Source of the DNA: DATLYH01 sp035575035 | GTDB lineage: Bacteria; Planctomycetota; Planctomycetia; Gemmatales; Gemmataceae | Reading direction: 5' to 3' | Length of the DNA: 34,925 bases | Assembly: GCA_035575035.1 (NCBI GenBank) | Contig: DATLYH010000344.1 | Coordinates: 1 to 34,925, forward strand | Shown here: positions 7,694 through 15,455 of the stretch, piece by piece | Layout of the letters: each line of letters opens with the position of its first letter | How positions within the stretch are numbered: the stretch's first letter is position 1 | Made by a program: the position numbers and the translations under genes | Notes under the pieces: generated by a model | The model's input: only the letters and a program-made list of their open reading frames with translations | Told to the model about the DNA's origin: nothing | Databases searched by the model: none

Positions 7694-7915
7694 CGGTGCC
7701 TCGTCATCGTCCCGGGGCCGGCCGCGCGGAACGCAACCGGCCTTCTTCTTGATCGGCCGGTCGTCGCTGCTGTCGGCAAGCATTCCGGGCCCCTGTGGAC
7801 TCCGCATGCCGACTTGGGCCGCGTCTTCCCACCCTCCTGCAATATTCGTCTGCTCGTGTGAAGTAGTCAGGGCTAGCGGGGGGGCGACGGGACCAAGGTA
7901 GCCGGCGTAAGCGTC

Positions 7916-7943
7916 TTGCTGTACCCGGCGCAAGCTCTATAAT
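7916..7943 (+). promoter_or_regulatory. Probable sigma-70-type promoter for nuoI
   Basis: A perfect -10 TATAAT (7938-7943) lies 16 bp downstream of TTGCTG (7916-7921), a weak -35. Transcription would start near 7950, about 50 nt before the nuoI ATG at 8003, and probably serves the whole nuo cluster. Confidence 0.55.
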
Positions 7944-8002
7944 CAGGATGGGGCGGGGTAGCATCCCGCCTTCGGAACGGCAGGCCCCCACGGGAACCCC
8001 GC

Positions 8003-8560
8003 ATGCGACAGTGGATCACCAACATCATCCTGGCCATCAAAACCGTGGGCCAGGGGATGTACGTCACTTTGTGGTACTTCCTGCAGACGTACCGCCGCCG
8101 CACCTTCACCGAGCGCTTCGAGTACCCCGAGCTGCCGGTGCCGGTCAAGCCGCGCTACCGCGGGTTCCATCGCTTCGATCTGACCACCTGCATCGGCTGC
8201 GACAAGTGCGCCCGGGCCTGCCCGGTGGACTGTATCTACATCGAGAAGGTCAAGAACCCGGTCGGCAAGGGGTTCCGGGTCAACGGCTTCAAGATCGACT
8301 ACACCAAGTGCATGTTCTGCGCTTTGTGCGTCGATCCTTGCCCGGTAGACTGCATCTTCATGGGTTCGACCTACGACCAGAGTTGTTACAGCCGGGACGG
8401 CTGCATCATTGATTTTGCCAAGCTGCCGCTGGAGGTTGCCTGGGGCCAGGCGACGCTCAACCCGATCGCTGTGTCCGCCTCCAAGCTGGTGACCGAGCCG
8501 GTCTGGACCAAGCCGCCCGACCCCCCTCCGGAGAAGCAGGCAGCAGGCGCCAAGAAGTGA
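8003..8560 (+). CDS. nuoI: NADH-quinone oxidoreductase subunit I
   Basis: 185 residues. Two ferredoxin-type 4Fe-4S motifs are intact: CIGCDKCARACP (Cys63, 66, 69, 73) and CMFCALCVDPCP (Cys103, 106, 109, 113), each followed by the extra Cys in PVDC (77 and 117). These hold clusters N6a and N6b, which pass electrons from the peripheral arm towards NuoB. The N-terminal amphipathic helix (residues 1-30) matches the part that lies along the membrane. The C-terminus has a Pro/Lys-rich tail of about 25 residues. It is the first gene of this cluster, well ahead of nuoA, which is unlike the usual A-to-N order where I follows H. Confidence 0.96.
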   Translation: MRQWITNIILAIKTVGQGMYVTLWYFLQTYRRRTFTERFEYPELPVPVKPRYRGFHRFDLTTCIGCDKCARACPVDCIYIEKVKNPVGKGFRVNGFKIDYTKCMFCALCVDPCPVDCIFMGSTYDQSCYSRDGCIIDFAKLPLEVAWGQATLNPIAVSASKLVTEPVWTKPPDPPPEKQAAGAKK

Positions 8561-8567
8561 AGTGGTA

Positions 8568-8631
8568 GCGGTGGGTGGCGGCCAGGGCCGGCCGCCTGCC
8601 GTCCGCTCCGGAACGCCGCGGTGCCCACCGC
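8568..8631 (+). other. Long-range inverted repeat between nuoI and the DUF2203 gene
   Basis: GCGGTGGG (8568-8575) is complementary to CCCACCGC (8624-8631), and the GC-rich stretch between can form further pairs. There is no T-tract. It may protect or partly terminate the nuoI message; it may also be chance in GC-rich DNA. Confidence 0.25.
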
Positions 8632-8712
8632 AATGGGACCGCAGAACTGGCGCCGCCCTCTTCCCCTGTCCCCTGGAGGCGCGGCCGGCGGTCCCTCTGA
8701 AGGAGGTGGGAA

Positions 8713-9162
8713 ATGCCTGGCAACCAGGTGGCCAAGGGGAAGAAATACTTCACCGTGCAGGAGGCGAACCGGATCCTGCCGCTGGTCCGGGTAATTGTGC
8801 GGGACATCGTCGAACTGGCCCGGGATCTCCGGGAGCGGCACGAACGGCTGGCCCGGATCCGCCCCTATGACCGCACCGCACTGGGACCGGCATACCAGGA
8901 AGAGATCGAGCACATGCAGGAGGAGTTCGAGCGCGACCAGGAGCGGATGCGCGGCTACGAGGAGGAGTTGCGGAACCTGGGCGTCGAGCTAAAGGATTAT
9001 TACACCGGCCTGATTGACTTCCCCTGCTGGAAGGACAACCGGGAAGTCTACCTGTGCTGGCGGTACGGGGAACCCGAGGTTAGTCACTGGCACGAGTTGG
9101 ACGCCGGCTTCGCGGGTCGGCAGAAATTGACGACCGAGGCCAGGCAAGGCGGCAAGTGGTGA
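8713..9162 (+). CDS. DUF2203 family protein
   Basis: 149 residues with a strong Shine-Dalgarno (AAGGAGGTGGGAA) before ATG 8713. It shows the family hallmarks: FTVQEANRILPLVR near residue 13, a long charged helical middle (about 25-95) and the C-terminal GLIDFP, GEPEVSHWHELD and GFAGRQ motifs. The family is widespread but has no established activity. Here it sits between nuoI and nuoA on the same strand, so it is likely co-transcribed with complex I genes; whether it acts on the complex is unknown. Confidence 0.85.
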   Translation: MPGNQVAKGKKYFTVQEANRILPLVRVIVRDIVELARDLRERHERLARIRPYDRTALGPAYQEEIEHMQEEFERDQERMRGYEEELRNLGVELKDYYTGLIDFPCWKDNREVYLCWRYGEPEVSHWHELDAGFAGRQKLTTEARQGGKW

Positions 9163-9289
9163 GCAGGTCCGGCCCCCCTGCGAGGGCCAGACGGCCAGTG
9201 GCCGGATTGGGAGCGAATAACTGGGGTTCACCCCGTCGTTCCTCGTCTTGCCCGAGATCGCCCGGATTCACCTTCGGGGGAATGGTTTC

Positions 9290-9856
9290 ATGGCGTCGCT
9301 GGTCGGTTATTTGCTGTTGTTCCTCGTTGTCGGCATCGGATTTATCTTCGTTCACCTGATCGTGGGCAAACTGATCCGCCCCGCCAAGCCTTACGCCGAG
9401 AAGCTGACCATCTACGAATGCGGCGAGCCGACCATCGGCAGCTCCTGGGTGCAGTTCGACCTGCGTTTCTACGTCATCGCCCTCCTCTTTGTCATCTTCG
9501 ACGTCGAGGTGGCGTTCTTCTTCCCCTGGGCGGTGGTCTTCGGCAAGGCCAACGAGGTCGGCGGCGCGGCGGAGAACGCGCCGCAGGCGGTGGTGGCACG
9601 CAACGAGTTGATCGGTACCTCCTCTGACGAGCCGGTCAGCGCGGACGAGGCGGCAGCGGCCCGCCGGTTTGCCCTGATCGCGTTCGTGGACATCCTGGTC
9701 TTCTTCGGCGTGCTGTTGGTCGGCTTCGCTTATCTGTGGAAGCGGGGCGACCTCGCCTGGGTGCGCAGCACTGCGGCGGAACGCCTCGTCGAGGCCGAGC
9801 CGGCAGCGGTCGAGCCGTCGCCGGCTGGTCGGGAGGTGCTGGTAGGCAGTTCCTGA
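9290..9856 (+). CDS. nuoA: NADH-quinone oxidoreductase subunit A, extended
   Basis: 188 residues from ATG 9290, with a GGGGGAA site upstream; an in-frame ATG at 9248 is less likely. It has the three membrane helices of NuoA (about 5-27, 57-85, 128-150), the loop motif YECGEP (42-47) and FDLRFYVIALLFVIFDVEV (56-74) with the conserved acidic residues. NuoA is usually about 120-145 residues. Here a polar insert of roughly 40 residues (86-127, rich in Ala, Glu and Ser) separates helices 2 and 3, and a C-terminal tail of about 30 residues follows helix 3. The core motifs are intact, so it should be functional. Confidence 0.94.
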   Translation: MASLVGYLLLFLVVGIGFIFVHLIVGKLIRPAKPYAEKLTIYECGEPTIGSSWVQFDLRFYVIALLFVIFDVEVAFFFPWAVVFGKANEVGGAAENAPQAVVARNELIGTSSDEPVSADEAAAARRFALIAFVDILVFFGVLLVGFAYLWKRGDLAWVRSTAAERLVEAEPAAVEPSPAGREVLVGSS

Positions 9857-9873
9857 TCGAGGGGAGTAGTCGT

Positions 9874-10488
9874 ATGGGATGGCTGGAAGGGCGCTTTGAA
9901 GAAGGCGTCATCACGACAACATTGGAGCAGGCGATCAACTGGGCCCGACAGTCGAGCCTGTGGCCGATGACGTTTGGCCTGGCCTGCTGCGCTATTGAGA
10001 TGATGGCCACCGGCGCCTCGCGCTACGACATGGACCGCTTCGGCGCCGGAGCGTTCCGGGCGACGCCCCGGCAGGCCGACCTGATGATTGTGGCCGGCAC
10101 GGTGAACTTCAAGATGGCCAGCCGCGTGCGCCGCCTGTACAACCAGATGCCCGACCCGAAGTTCGTCATCGCCATGGGCGCCTGCACCTGCGGTGGCGGG
10201 CCGTACTACAAGTACGGCTACAACGTGGTCAAAGGGGTGGACCTGGTGGTGCCGGTGGATGTCTACGTGCCCGGCTGTCCGCCCCGTCCCGAGGCGCTCC
10301 TGGAAGGATTGATGCGCATCCAGGAGAAGGTTAAGGGGATGAAGGACCTGACCCGCGGCCAGCCCGTCGATGTCCCCATCCCTGCACGCATGGGCTATGT
10401 GCTGTTGCCCGAGGAACTGAGCACCATGGAGAAGGCCAACGCCTTCGCCAAGAAGAACAAGGAGCTGGCCGCGCCCGCCAAAGGTTGA
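9874..10488 (+). CDS. nuoB: NADH-quinone oxidoreductase subunit B
   Basis: 204 residues from ATG 9874 (GGGGAG upstream, 17 nt after the nuoA stop). All four ligands of cluster N2 are visible: Cys38 and Cys39 in LACCAIEMM, Cys104 in MGACTCGGG, and Cys135 in VPGCPPRPEAL. The extra Cys106 is a local substitution. N2 is the last cluster before quinone. Compared with the family core, the C-terminus is extended by about 35 Lys/Ala-rich residues. A terminator-like hairpin follows 7 nt after the stop. Confidence 0.96.
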   Translation: MGWLEGRFEEGVITTTLEQAINWARQSSLWPMTFGLACCAIEMMATGASRYDMDRFGAGAFRATPRQADLMIVAGTVNFKMASRVRRLYNQMPDPKFVIAMGACTCGGGPYYKYGYNVVKGVDLVVPVDVYVPGCPPRPEALLEGLMRIQEKVKGMKDLTRGQPVDVPIPARMGYVLLPEELSTMEKANAFAKKNKELAAPAKG

Positions 10489-10494
10489 GCGCCG

Positions 10495-10524
10495 GCCCCG
10501 GGGATACAACCCCTTGGGCTTTTT
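10495..10524 (+). terminator. Terminator-like hairpin between nuoB and nuoC
   Basis: GCCC (10495-10498) and GGGG (10500-10503) pair with GGGC (10516-10519) and CCCC (10510-10513), interrupted by a C/TT mismatch, followed by TTTTT at 10520-10524. It has the form of a weak intrinsic terminator inside the nuo transcript and could lower expression of the genes from nuoC onwards. Confidence 0.5.
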
Positions 10525-10543
10525 CCCCTCACCCGAGCCACCT

Positions 10544-11074
10544 ATGACAGCCGACCAGATCATTGCGCGCCTGGAAGAGAAATTCGGCAACCGCATCAAG
10601 GCGAAGAAGCTCGATGCCCTCGACCCCTACGTGGTCATCGAGCCGGCCGACCTGGTGGAGGTGTGCCGCTTCCTGCGCGACGATCCGGCGTTGAAGTTCG
10701 AGATCCTCAACTGCATCAGCGGCGTGGACTACCTTGAGCCCGACCCGAAAAAAGCGCCCAAGGCCGGCTTCGAGCCGCACCTGGAGGTGGTTTACCACTT
10801 CTCCAGTTTCACCCACAAGCACCGCTTCGTCCTCAAGCTGATCCTGCCGCGCTGGAAGGACAACCAGCCCGGCCGGCTGCCGGAGGTGCCGTCGGTGACC
10901 TCGCTCTGGAAAGGGGCCGACTGGCACGAGCGCGAAGTGTATGACCTGTGCGGCGTCTGGTTCACCGGCCACCCCGACCTCCGCCGTATTCTGCTCGCGG
11001 AGGATTGGGTCGGCCATCCCTTGCGCAAGGACTACGAGTTCCCGCTGGAGTATCATGGCATCCGCGGGAGGTAA
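10544..11074 (+). CDS. nuoC: NADH-quinone oxidoreductase subunit C
   Basis: 176 residues from ATG 10544; the frame is open to 10514 but that would run through the hairpin T-tract. It matches the 30-kDa subunit: an N-terminal alpha/beta domain (residues 1-100) and the signature ADWHEREVYDLCGVWFTGHP followed by LRRILLAEDWVGHPLRKDYE near the C-terminus. NuoC packs against NuoD in the connecting module; it carries no cofactor. C and D are separate genes here, not fused as in E. coli. The ribosome site is poor, so translation may depend on the mRNA 3' of the hairpin being made. Confidence 0.95.
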   Translation: MTADQIIARLEEKFGNRIKAKKLDALDPYVVIEPADLVEVCRFLRDDPALKFEILNCISGVDYLEPDPKKAPKAGFEPHLEVVYHFSSFTHKHRFVLKLILPRWKDNQPGRLPEVPSVTSLWKGADWHEREVYDLCGVWFTGHPDLRRILLAEDWVGHPLRKDYEFPLEYHGIRGR

Positions 11075-11085
11075 GGAGGCGAATC

Positions 11086-11412
11086 ATGGCCATCAAGGAC
11101 ATGACCGTCAAGGAAAAGGTTCTTCGGATGGTGGAGCGATTGCCGGACGACGTGACCTACGACCGGGTGCTTTACCACGTGGAGTTCATGCAAGAGATCG
11201 AGAAGCGGTTGGAGGAAGCTGAGCGCGGCGAGGGTATCCCGCACGAACAAGTCTTTGCCGAACTGCTGGCAGACGATGCGAAGAAAAAAGATCGAGTGGC
11301 ACGTTCGGGCATGAGAAGACCTGCGGGCAATCAAACAGTACATCGCTCGGAGCGCGCCGCGGACAGCGGAAGCATTCGTTCGTCGTCTAAAAAGCGCGGT
11401 CGAAAGGCTTAA
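11086..11412 (+). CDS. Probable antitoxin of a ParE/RelE-type module
   Basis: 108 residues from ATG 11086, with a strong AAGGAGG about 5 nt upstream and 11 nt after the nuoC stop. Residues 1-65 (for example LRMVERLPDDVTYDRVLYHV) match short antitoxins that pair with ParE-like toxins. The start of the toxin frame at 11276 lies inside this gene, and the last 45 residues are encoded by DNA that reads as toxin in another frame; that tail is basic and low in complexity. The antitoxin may originally have ended earlier. The family call rests on the N-terminal motif and on the toxin next to it. It is inserted between nuoC and nuoD. Confidence 0.7.
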   Translation: MAIKDMTVKEKVLRMVERLPDDVTYDRVLYHVEFMQEIEKRLEEAERGEGIPHEQVFAELLADDAKKKDRVARSGMRRPAGNQTVHRSERAADSGSIRSSSKKRGRKA

Positions 11413-11581
11413 GAGCTTTCCTGAGATCGGTGGGGTCGTCGAGGATTTCGACGATCCCGAGGTCAGGGAGATTCTCTACGAGAACTACCGGATCATCTAC
11501 CGTTATGACGGCAGCAAAGTGCTGATCGTTGCTGTCTGGCACAGTGCGCGGCCGTTAGGCCCCCGGAGACTGTCGGAATAA
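11276..11581 (+). pseudogene. ParE/RelE-like toxin with an in-frame TGA
   Basis: From ATG 11276 the frame reads MRRKKIEWHVRA, then TGA at 11312-11314, then about 88 more residues to TAA at 11579-11581. The remainder is a good ParE-family match: EDLRAIKQYIARSAPRTAEA, then SFPEIGGVVEDF, REILYENYRIIYRYD and VLIVAVWHSARPL. Related toxins have a sense codon where the TGA stands; a single C-to-T change from CGA (Arg) would create it. Without readthrough the toxin is lost after 12 residues, leaving the antitoxin alone. The stop is 5 nt before nuoD, so nuoD translation may once have been coupled to this gene. A sequencing error is possible. Confidence 0.75.
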
Positions 11582-11586
11582 CCGTC

Positions 11587-12810
11587 ATGGCCACCGAAAC
11601 CACCCCCGCCCCCGACCCAACCGTCATTGAGTTCGACGTCCGCACCGACGAAATGTTGGTCAATATGGGCCCGCAGCACCCCAGCACCCACGGAGTGCTG
11701 CGGCTGGTCCTGCGTACCGACGGTGAGGTGATCACAGAGGTAACGCCGCACCTCGGCTACCTGCACCGCTGCGCCGAGAAGATCGGCGAGAACGTCACCC
11801 CCATCCAGTTCATCCCCTACACCGACCGGATGGACTACCTCGCCGGCATGAACATGAACCTCGGCTACTCGCTGGCGGTGGAGAAACTCTGCGGCATGAA
11901 GGTGCCCGAGAAGGCCAACGTCATCCGGGTGATCATCGCGGAGCTGAACCGCATCGCCAGCCACCTGGTCGGCATGGGGGCCTACGGCCTCGATCTCGGC
12001 ACCTTCAGCCCGTTCCTGTATGCCTTCCGCGAGCGGGAGATGATCCTCGACCTGTTCGAGGAGGTCTGCGGCGCCCGCCTGACGTACAGTTACATCACCA
12101 TCGGCGGCGTGCACGACGACCTGCCGCCCGGTTGGGTGGAGCGCTGCCGCAACTTCCTCGATTACCTTGAGCCGCGCATCATCGAGTATCATCGGCTGCT
12201 GACGACCAACCACATCTTCGTCAAGCGCACCGCCGGCATCGGTATCCTGCCGAAGGACCTGGCCCTGAGCTACGGCTGCACCGGGCCGGTACTCCGCGGC
12301 TCGCTGGACCGCAGGAACGGCGACCCCGATTGGGACCTGCGCAAGATCGAGCCATACTGCGGCTACGAGACCTACGACTTCCGGGCGGTCATTCCGCCGT
12401 TCGACGATTGGGACCGGGATACCCGGACCTGGGACCTGCCGCCTGGTGTGGTGATTGGCGATGCCTGGCACCGATTCATGGTGCGGATGCTGGAGGTGAT
12501 GGAGAGCATCAAACTGATCCGCCAGGGGCTCGACCGCTACCCGACGGCCCAGGGGGCGCACCGGATCGAGCCGCCGCGGCACCTGCCGGCCGGCGAGGCC
12601 TACCTGGAAACCGAGGCGCCGCGCGGGCAGATGGGTTTCTACGTCGTGGGCCGGTTTACCAAGGAATCGGTGCCGCTGCGGGTGCGGGCCCGCTCGTCGT
12701 GCTTCTGTAATCTGAGTGTGGTCAACGAGATCTGCCGCGGCTGCCTGATCGCCGACATCCCCGCCATCGTCGGGAGCCTGGACTTCGTCATGGGGGAAGT
12801 GGATCGCTGA
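11587..12810 (+). CDS. nuoD: NADH-quinone oxidoreductase subunit D
   Basis: 407 residues. The 49-kDa subunit forms the quinone pocket with NuoB. Signatures: NMGPQHPSTHGVLRLVLRTDG near residue 27, HLGYLHRCAEKIGE near 55, the FIPYTDRMDYLAGM stretch, GLDLGTFSPFLYAF, and a C-terminal RARSSCFCNLSVV and IPAIVGSLDFVMGEVDR. The His of QHPSTHG and the Tyr of PYTDRMDY that line the quinone site are present. The start lies 5 nt after the broken toxin frame and the nearest GGAG is about 18 nt upstream, so its own ribosome site is poor. No further nuo genes follow. Confidence 0.97.
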   Translation: MATETTPAPDPTVIEFDVRTDEMLVNMGPQHPSTHGVLRLVLRTDGEVITEVTPHLGYLHRCAEKIGENVTPIQFIPYTDRMDYLAGMNMNLGYSLAVEKLCGMKVPEKANVIRVIIAELNRIASHLVGMGAYGLDLGTFSPFLYAFREREMILDLFEEVCGARLTYSYITIGGVHDDLPPGWVERCRNFLDYLEPRIIEYHRLLTTNHIFVKRTAGIGILPKDLALSYGCTGPVLRGSLDRRNGDPDWDLRKIEPYCGYETYDFRAVIPPFDDWDRDTRTWDLPPGVVIGDAWHRFMVRMLEVMESIKLIRQGLDRYPTAQGAHRIEPPRHLPAGEAYLETEAPRGQMGFYVVGRFTKESVPLRVRARSSCFCNLSVVNEICRGCLIADIPAIVGSLDFVMGEVDR

Positions 12811-12822
12811 GCAGCGGGCGGC

Positions 12823-12926
12823 GCCCTGCTGTCCGAGCCCGGAAGTGAGCGACGGGGCATGACGCTCCTCGTCGGGGACGCTCTGGGCGCTGGCATAGGC
12901 GACGGGGAGCAGCGCCCCAGCAGGGC
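12823..12926. repeat. Repeat debris with flanking inverted repeat after nuoD
   Basis: GCCCTGCTG (12823-12831) and CAGCAGGGC (12918-12926) are perfect inverted copies; an A-run follows the second. Between them lies a degenerate copy of the 31-bp family (GAGCCCGGAAGTGAGCGACG from 12835) and further GACGCTC fragments. The structure could fold into a long hairpin that ends the nuo transcript, although there is no T-tract in the plus direction. Confidence 0.5.
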
Positions 12927-12945
12927 AAAAAAGGAGTTCCGCTAA

Positions 12946-13203
12946 ATGGGCAAGGATGAATATGTGCGCGGCATTATCCGGCGCTATTACCGCAACCAGG
13001 ACACCATCCAGCGGCAGCGGCTGGCGCAGCTGGTCAGCGAGCTGTACCTGAGTGGCGGTCCGAAGCGCCAACGGTTATGGAAGTCGGCCGCCGCGGCGAT
13101 GGCGAAGCTCGGCGTCCCCCGGTCGCGCATCGACCACCTGCTCAAGCAAGACAACCCTGCTCTGTTGGCCGAGGTGGTCAAGGAACTGGAAGGCAAAAAG
13201 TGA
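12946..13203 (+). CDS. Small basic helical protein
   Basis: 85 residues from ATG 12946 with AAGGAG about 10 nt upstream. The product is strongly basic, has no signal peptide and appears to be all helix: IIRRYYRNQDTIQRQRLAQL, then a middle with PKRQRLWKSAAAAMAKLG and a C-terminal KQDNPALLAEVVKELEGKK. The helix-turn-helix-like spacing in KSAAAAMAKLGVPRSRID hints at nucleic-acid binding, but this is inference. No family recognised. It ends 7 nt before the convergent Cys-rich gene. Confidence 0.7.
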   Translation: MGKDEYVRGIIRRYYRNQDTIQRQRLAQLVSELYLSGGPKRQRLWKSAAAAMAKLGVPRSRIDHLLKQDNPALLAEVVKELEGKK

Positions 13204-13209
13204 TTCCGC

Positions 13210-13698
13210 TTATTGCGGGGGCGGTGTCCGGGTCGGCACAGGGAGAGCATGCGGCACCACCGGCCCGATGAACCGCGGCACCTTGCGATAGACCTTGAAC
13301 GGCACCAGCTCCACCACTTCCTCCACCACGCACCGAAACGTCGGAATTTCCTCGACGACTTCCTTCTTGAGCAGGACATTGCGCCGACGCGGATGCTCAC
13401 ACTGGGGGCAGCAGCCATCGCACGATTGCTTGCCCGGTCCCAGCGGGCAAGGACACTTCAGCAAGCAGTAATCCTCCGACTTGCAGCTATAGACGGTCCG
13501 CCGGACCTGCCGCACCTCCGGCACCACGCGGCAGACCTTTCGGATCACCTCGCGGTAGCAGATGTCTTCGACGATCATGAAGCCCGGCTCGCAGGTCGGC
13601 GGGCACTCGGTCAACAACTCCTGACCACGAGCGGCCGGGAACCCTCCCCACCCGCCGAGCACCACCGCGATCAGCGACCCGTAGAACTGTTTCGACAT
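13210..13698 (-). CDS. Cysteine-rich exported protein
   Basis: 162 residues from ATG 13698, with AGGAGGG immediately upstream. A signal peptide (about 1-25, ending near AARGQ) is followed by a domain with about 16 cysteines, clustered in ECPPTCEP, the CKSEDYCLLKCPCPLG stretch and CDGCCPQCEHP. Several short Val/Glu/Arg stretches (such as VCRVVPEVRQV and VVEEVVELVPF) lie between. The cysteines may form disulfides or bind metal in the periplasm. Similar Cys-rich secreted proteins are common in planctomycetes, with no known role. It lies 21 nt downstream of the porin gene on the same strand, so the two are probably one transcript. Confidence 0.78.
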   Translation of the reverse strand: MSKQFYGSLIAVVLGGWGGFPAARGQELLTECPPTCEPGFMIVEDICYREVIRKVCRVVPEVRQVRRTVYSCKSEDYCLLKCPCPLGPGKQSCDGCCPQCEHPRRRNVLLKKEVVEEIPTFRCVVEEVVELVPFKVYRKVPRFIGPVVPHALPVPTRTPPPQ

Positions 13699-13719
13699 GA
13701 TCCCTCCTTCCGTCCGCGA

Positions 13720-15333
13720 TTAGAAATCCCACGCCAGCCGCATTCCCACCCCCTGGATGACACCGTCGGCGTTATTGGGAGGATCGACCGAACGATGCTC
13801 GATGATGTAGTTCCATTGCAGTTTCATGTTGGCGTTCCAGAACCAGTTCACGCCGAGTGTGACGTCGTGGACGATACCGATGCCGACCCCCTTGTCCTCC
13901 AGGTCGATGTAGGAGTAGCGGGCCGCGAGCTGCCAGGCGCCTCGGCCCAGGCCCAAGCTATGGTCCTCGCGGCGGACGAAGAAGAAGTTCTCGTCCGGGG
14001 TGACGCGGTCGAAGGAGGCGATGCGGCGGATGTCGCGGGCGCGGCGGTTATAGACACGGTGTTCGCCGGTCAGGAAGTAGAGCACCTCGACGTAGAAGCC
14101 ATGGTAAAAGACGGTCCCCCGGTTCTGCCGCGGCCCGCCGTCTTCCGGGACGATGGTGGCGTCATGCACCCAGTTGGCGTAGTACTCCGCCCCGAACTGG
14201 AACGGCCCCCAGACAACGAAGAACTCCGGCACAAGCAGGTCCACGCTGGAAGCAAAGGGCCGGGTCTCGGCGACAATCGGGTGCAGGGTGGCCGGGCCGT
14301 TGCGGAGCAAGGTCCGGGCTCGCAGCCGGGCCACCCCGTCGTCGGGGCTGTAATGGCTGGCTCCCAGGCCAACGTGGACCAGGCATCGGCCGTCGTGCCG
14401 GTAAATGGGCAAGGCGGTCAGACGGCCGGTCACCTCCCATTCGCCATCGCCGACGTTCCAGCCGAAGATGTTGCGATTCGGTTTGAAGACGCCGATCGCC
14501 CAGGATGCCCGCTCGTCCCCGAACCAGTTGTACGCCTGGATGCCGGGACGGAAGCCATTGTCCTGCATTTCGACGAAGGCGTCAAAAGCCAGCGACCGCT
14601 CCAGGAAGTTGAGGAATCGGCTGCTGGTCATGTGCTCGAAACTGATCGGCGGTTTCTGATTGCCGATGCGCAGGTTGCCGATCCACGGCAGGTGGGTGAT
14701 GGTGACCCAGAGATCGGTGGGGACCGGCGTATTGACCACCGTTGCGGGAGTCGGGGGGGCCTCGGGTTCGGAATTGAAGGTGTTCAGGAAGTCATACTGG
14801 GCGTAGAAGTCGAAGGTCTCCCAGAGGGTGCCGAGGACATCGAGACGCGCCCGGCGGAAGTTGACCCCGTCGTCGAGCCGGCCGATTCCCCCTCGGCCGA
14901 ACTGCACGGCGCGGTCGCCGGTCATGCCGACGATGTCGAACTGACCGCGGCCGCCGACACTGAAGCGGAACGCCCGGTCGGCCGACTCCAGCCACCAGAT
15001 ACCGTTGTCCCAGCGGGCCTTCAGCTCCAGCTGCTTGCCGACCTCGAACCAGTCGCCCGGCTGCTTCTTCTGCTCGTCGGGCTGCTTCTTTTCCTCCTTC
15101 CGGCTCGTGTCGGCGGACTCGGAGGCAGGCCGGTCGGCCTCGGCGGGAGGCCGGCCGAGCTGCGGGCCTCTGAGCAGTTCCTGGTTCTGTCTTTCCAGCG
15201 CTTCGACGCGCCGTCGCAGTTCTTCGATGAGTTCCCGATCATCGGCGCGCAGAGTACTGCCGGCCAGCGCAAGCGCCCAAAGGCCGACCGCCAGCGCGCA
15301 CCGTGCAAGTTTGCGGAACGAGCGGCTGCTCAT
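13720..15333 (-). CDS. Phosphate-selective porin O/P family outer-membrane protein
   Basis: 537 residues from ATG 15333; an in-frame GTG at 15348 is an alternative. A signal peptide (about 1-30, ending TLRADD) is followed by a short coiled coil (ELIEELRRRVEALERQNQEL) as in planctomycete trimeric porins, then a Pro/Lys/Glu linker. From about residue 90 the protein is an aromatic- and Arg-rich beta-barrel, with typical strands such as FRFSVGGRGQFD, WETFDFYAQYDF and VTLGVNWFWNANMKLQWNYI, and a final MRLAWDF with the terminal aromatic needed for outer-membrane assembly. Family members form anion-selective channels. A candidate promoter lies at 15456-15484. The Cys-rich gene follows on the same strand. 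Confidence 0.88.
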   Translation of the reverse strand: MSSRSFRKLARCALAVGLWALALAGSTLRADDRELIEELRRRVEALERQNQELLRGPQLGRPPAEADRPASESADTSRKEEKKQPDEQKKQPGDWFEVGKQLELKARWDNGIWWLESADRAFRFSVGGRGQFDIVGMTGDRAVQFGRGGIGRLDDGVNFRRARLDVLGTLWETFDFYAQYDFLNTFNSEPEAPPTPATVVNTPVPTDLWVTITHLPWIGNLRIGNQKPPISFEHMTSSRFLNFLERSLAFDAFVEMQDNGFRPGIQAYNWFGDERASWAIGVFKPNRNIFGWNVGDGEWEVTGRLTALPIYRHDGRCLVHVGLGASHYSPDDGVARLRARTLLRNGPATLHPIVAETRPFASSVDLLVPEFFVVWGPFQFGAEYYANWVHDATIVPEDGGPRQNRGTVFYHGFYVEVLYFLTGEHRVYNRRARDIRRIASFDRVTPDENFFFVRREDHSLGLGRGAWQLAARYSYIDLEDKGVGIGIVHDVTLGVNWFWNANMKLQWNYIIEHRSVDPPNNADGVIQGVGMRLAWDF

Positions 15334-15455
15334 GAATAGGACTTCCACAGACAGGATGCCCGACGATGCCTGTGCGCCAGGCGAGCGGCCCGGTCATGCA
15401 AGAAAGGATGGGTCAGGAAGCGCTTGCGCGCCTCCCGTCCATCAGCGGCGCCTCC

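Noticed and set aside
11312..11314. Selenocysteine codon in the toxin
   Set aside because: ParE-type toxins do not use selenocysteine and I see no clear SECIS-like stem directly after the TGA; loss of function or a read error is simpler.
11503..13071. 522-codon open frame on the minus strand
   Set aside because: Antisense to nuoD, which is certain.
13213..15339. 708-codon open frame on the plus strand
   Set aside because: It is antisense to the porin and Cys-rich genes, has no ribosome site and reads as the mirror of GC-rich codons. The minus-strand products have clear signal peptides and family motifs.
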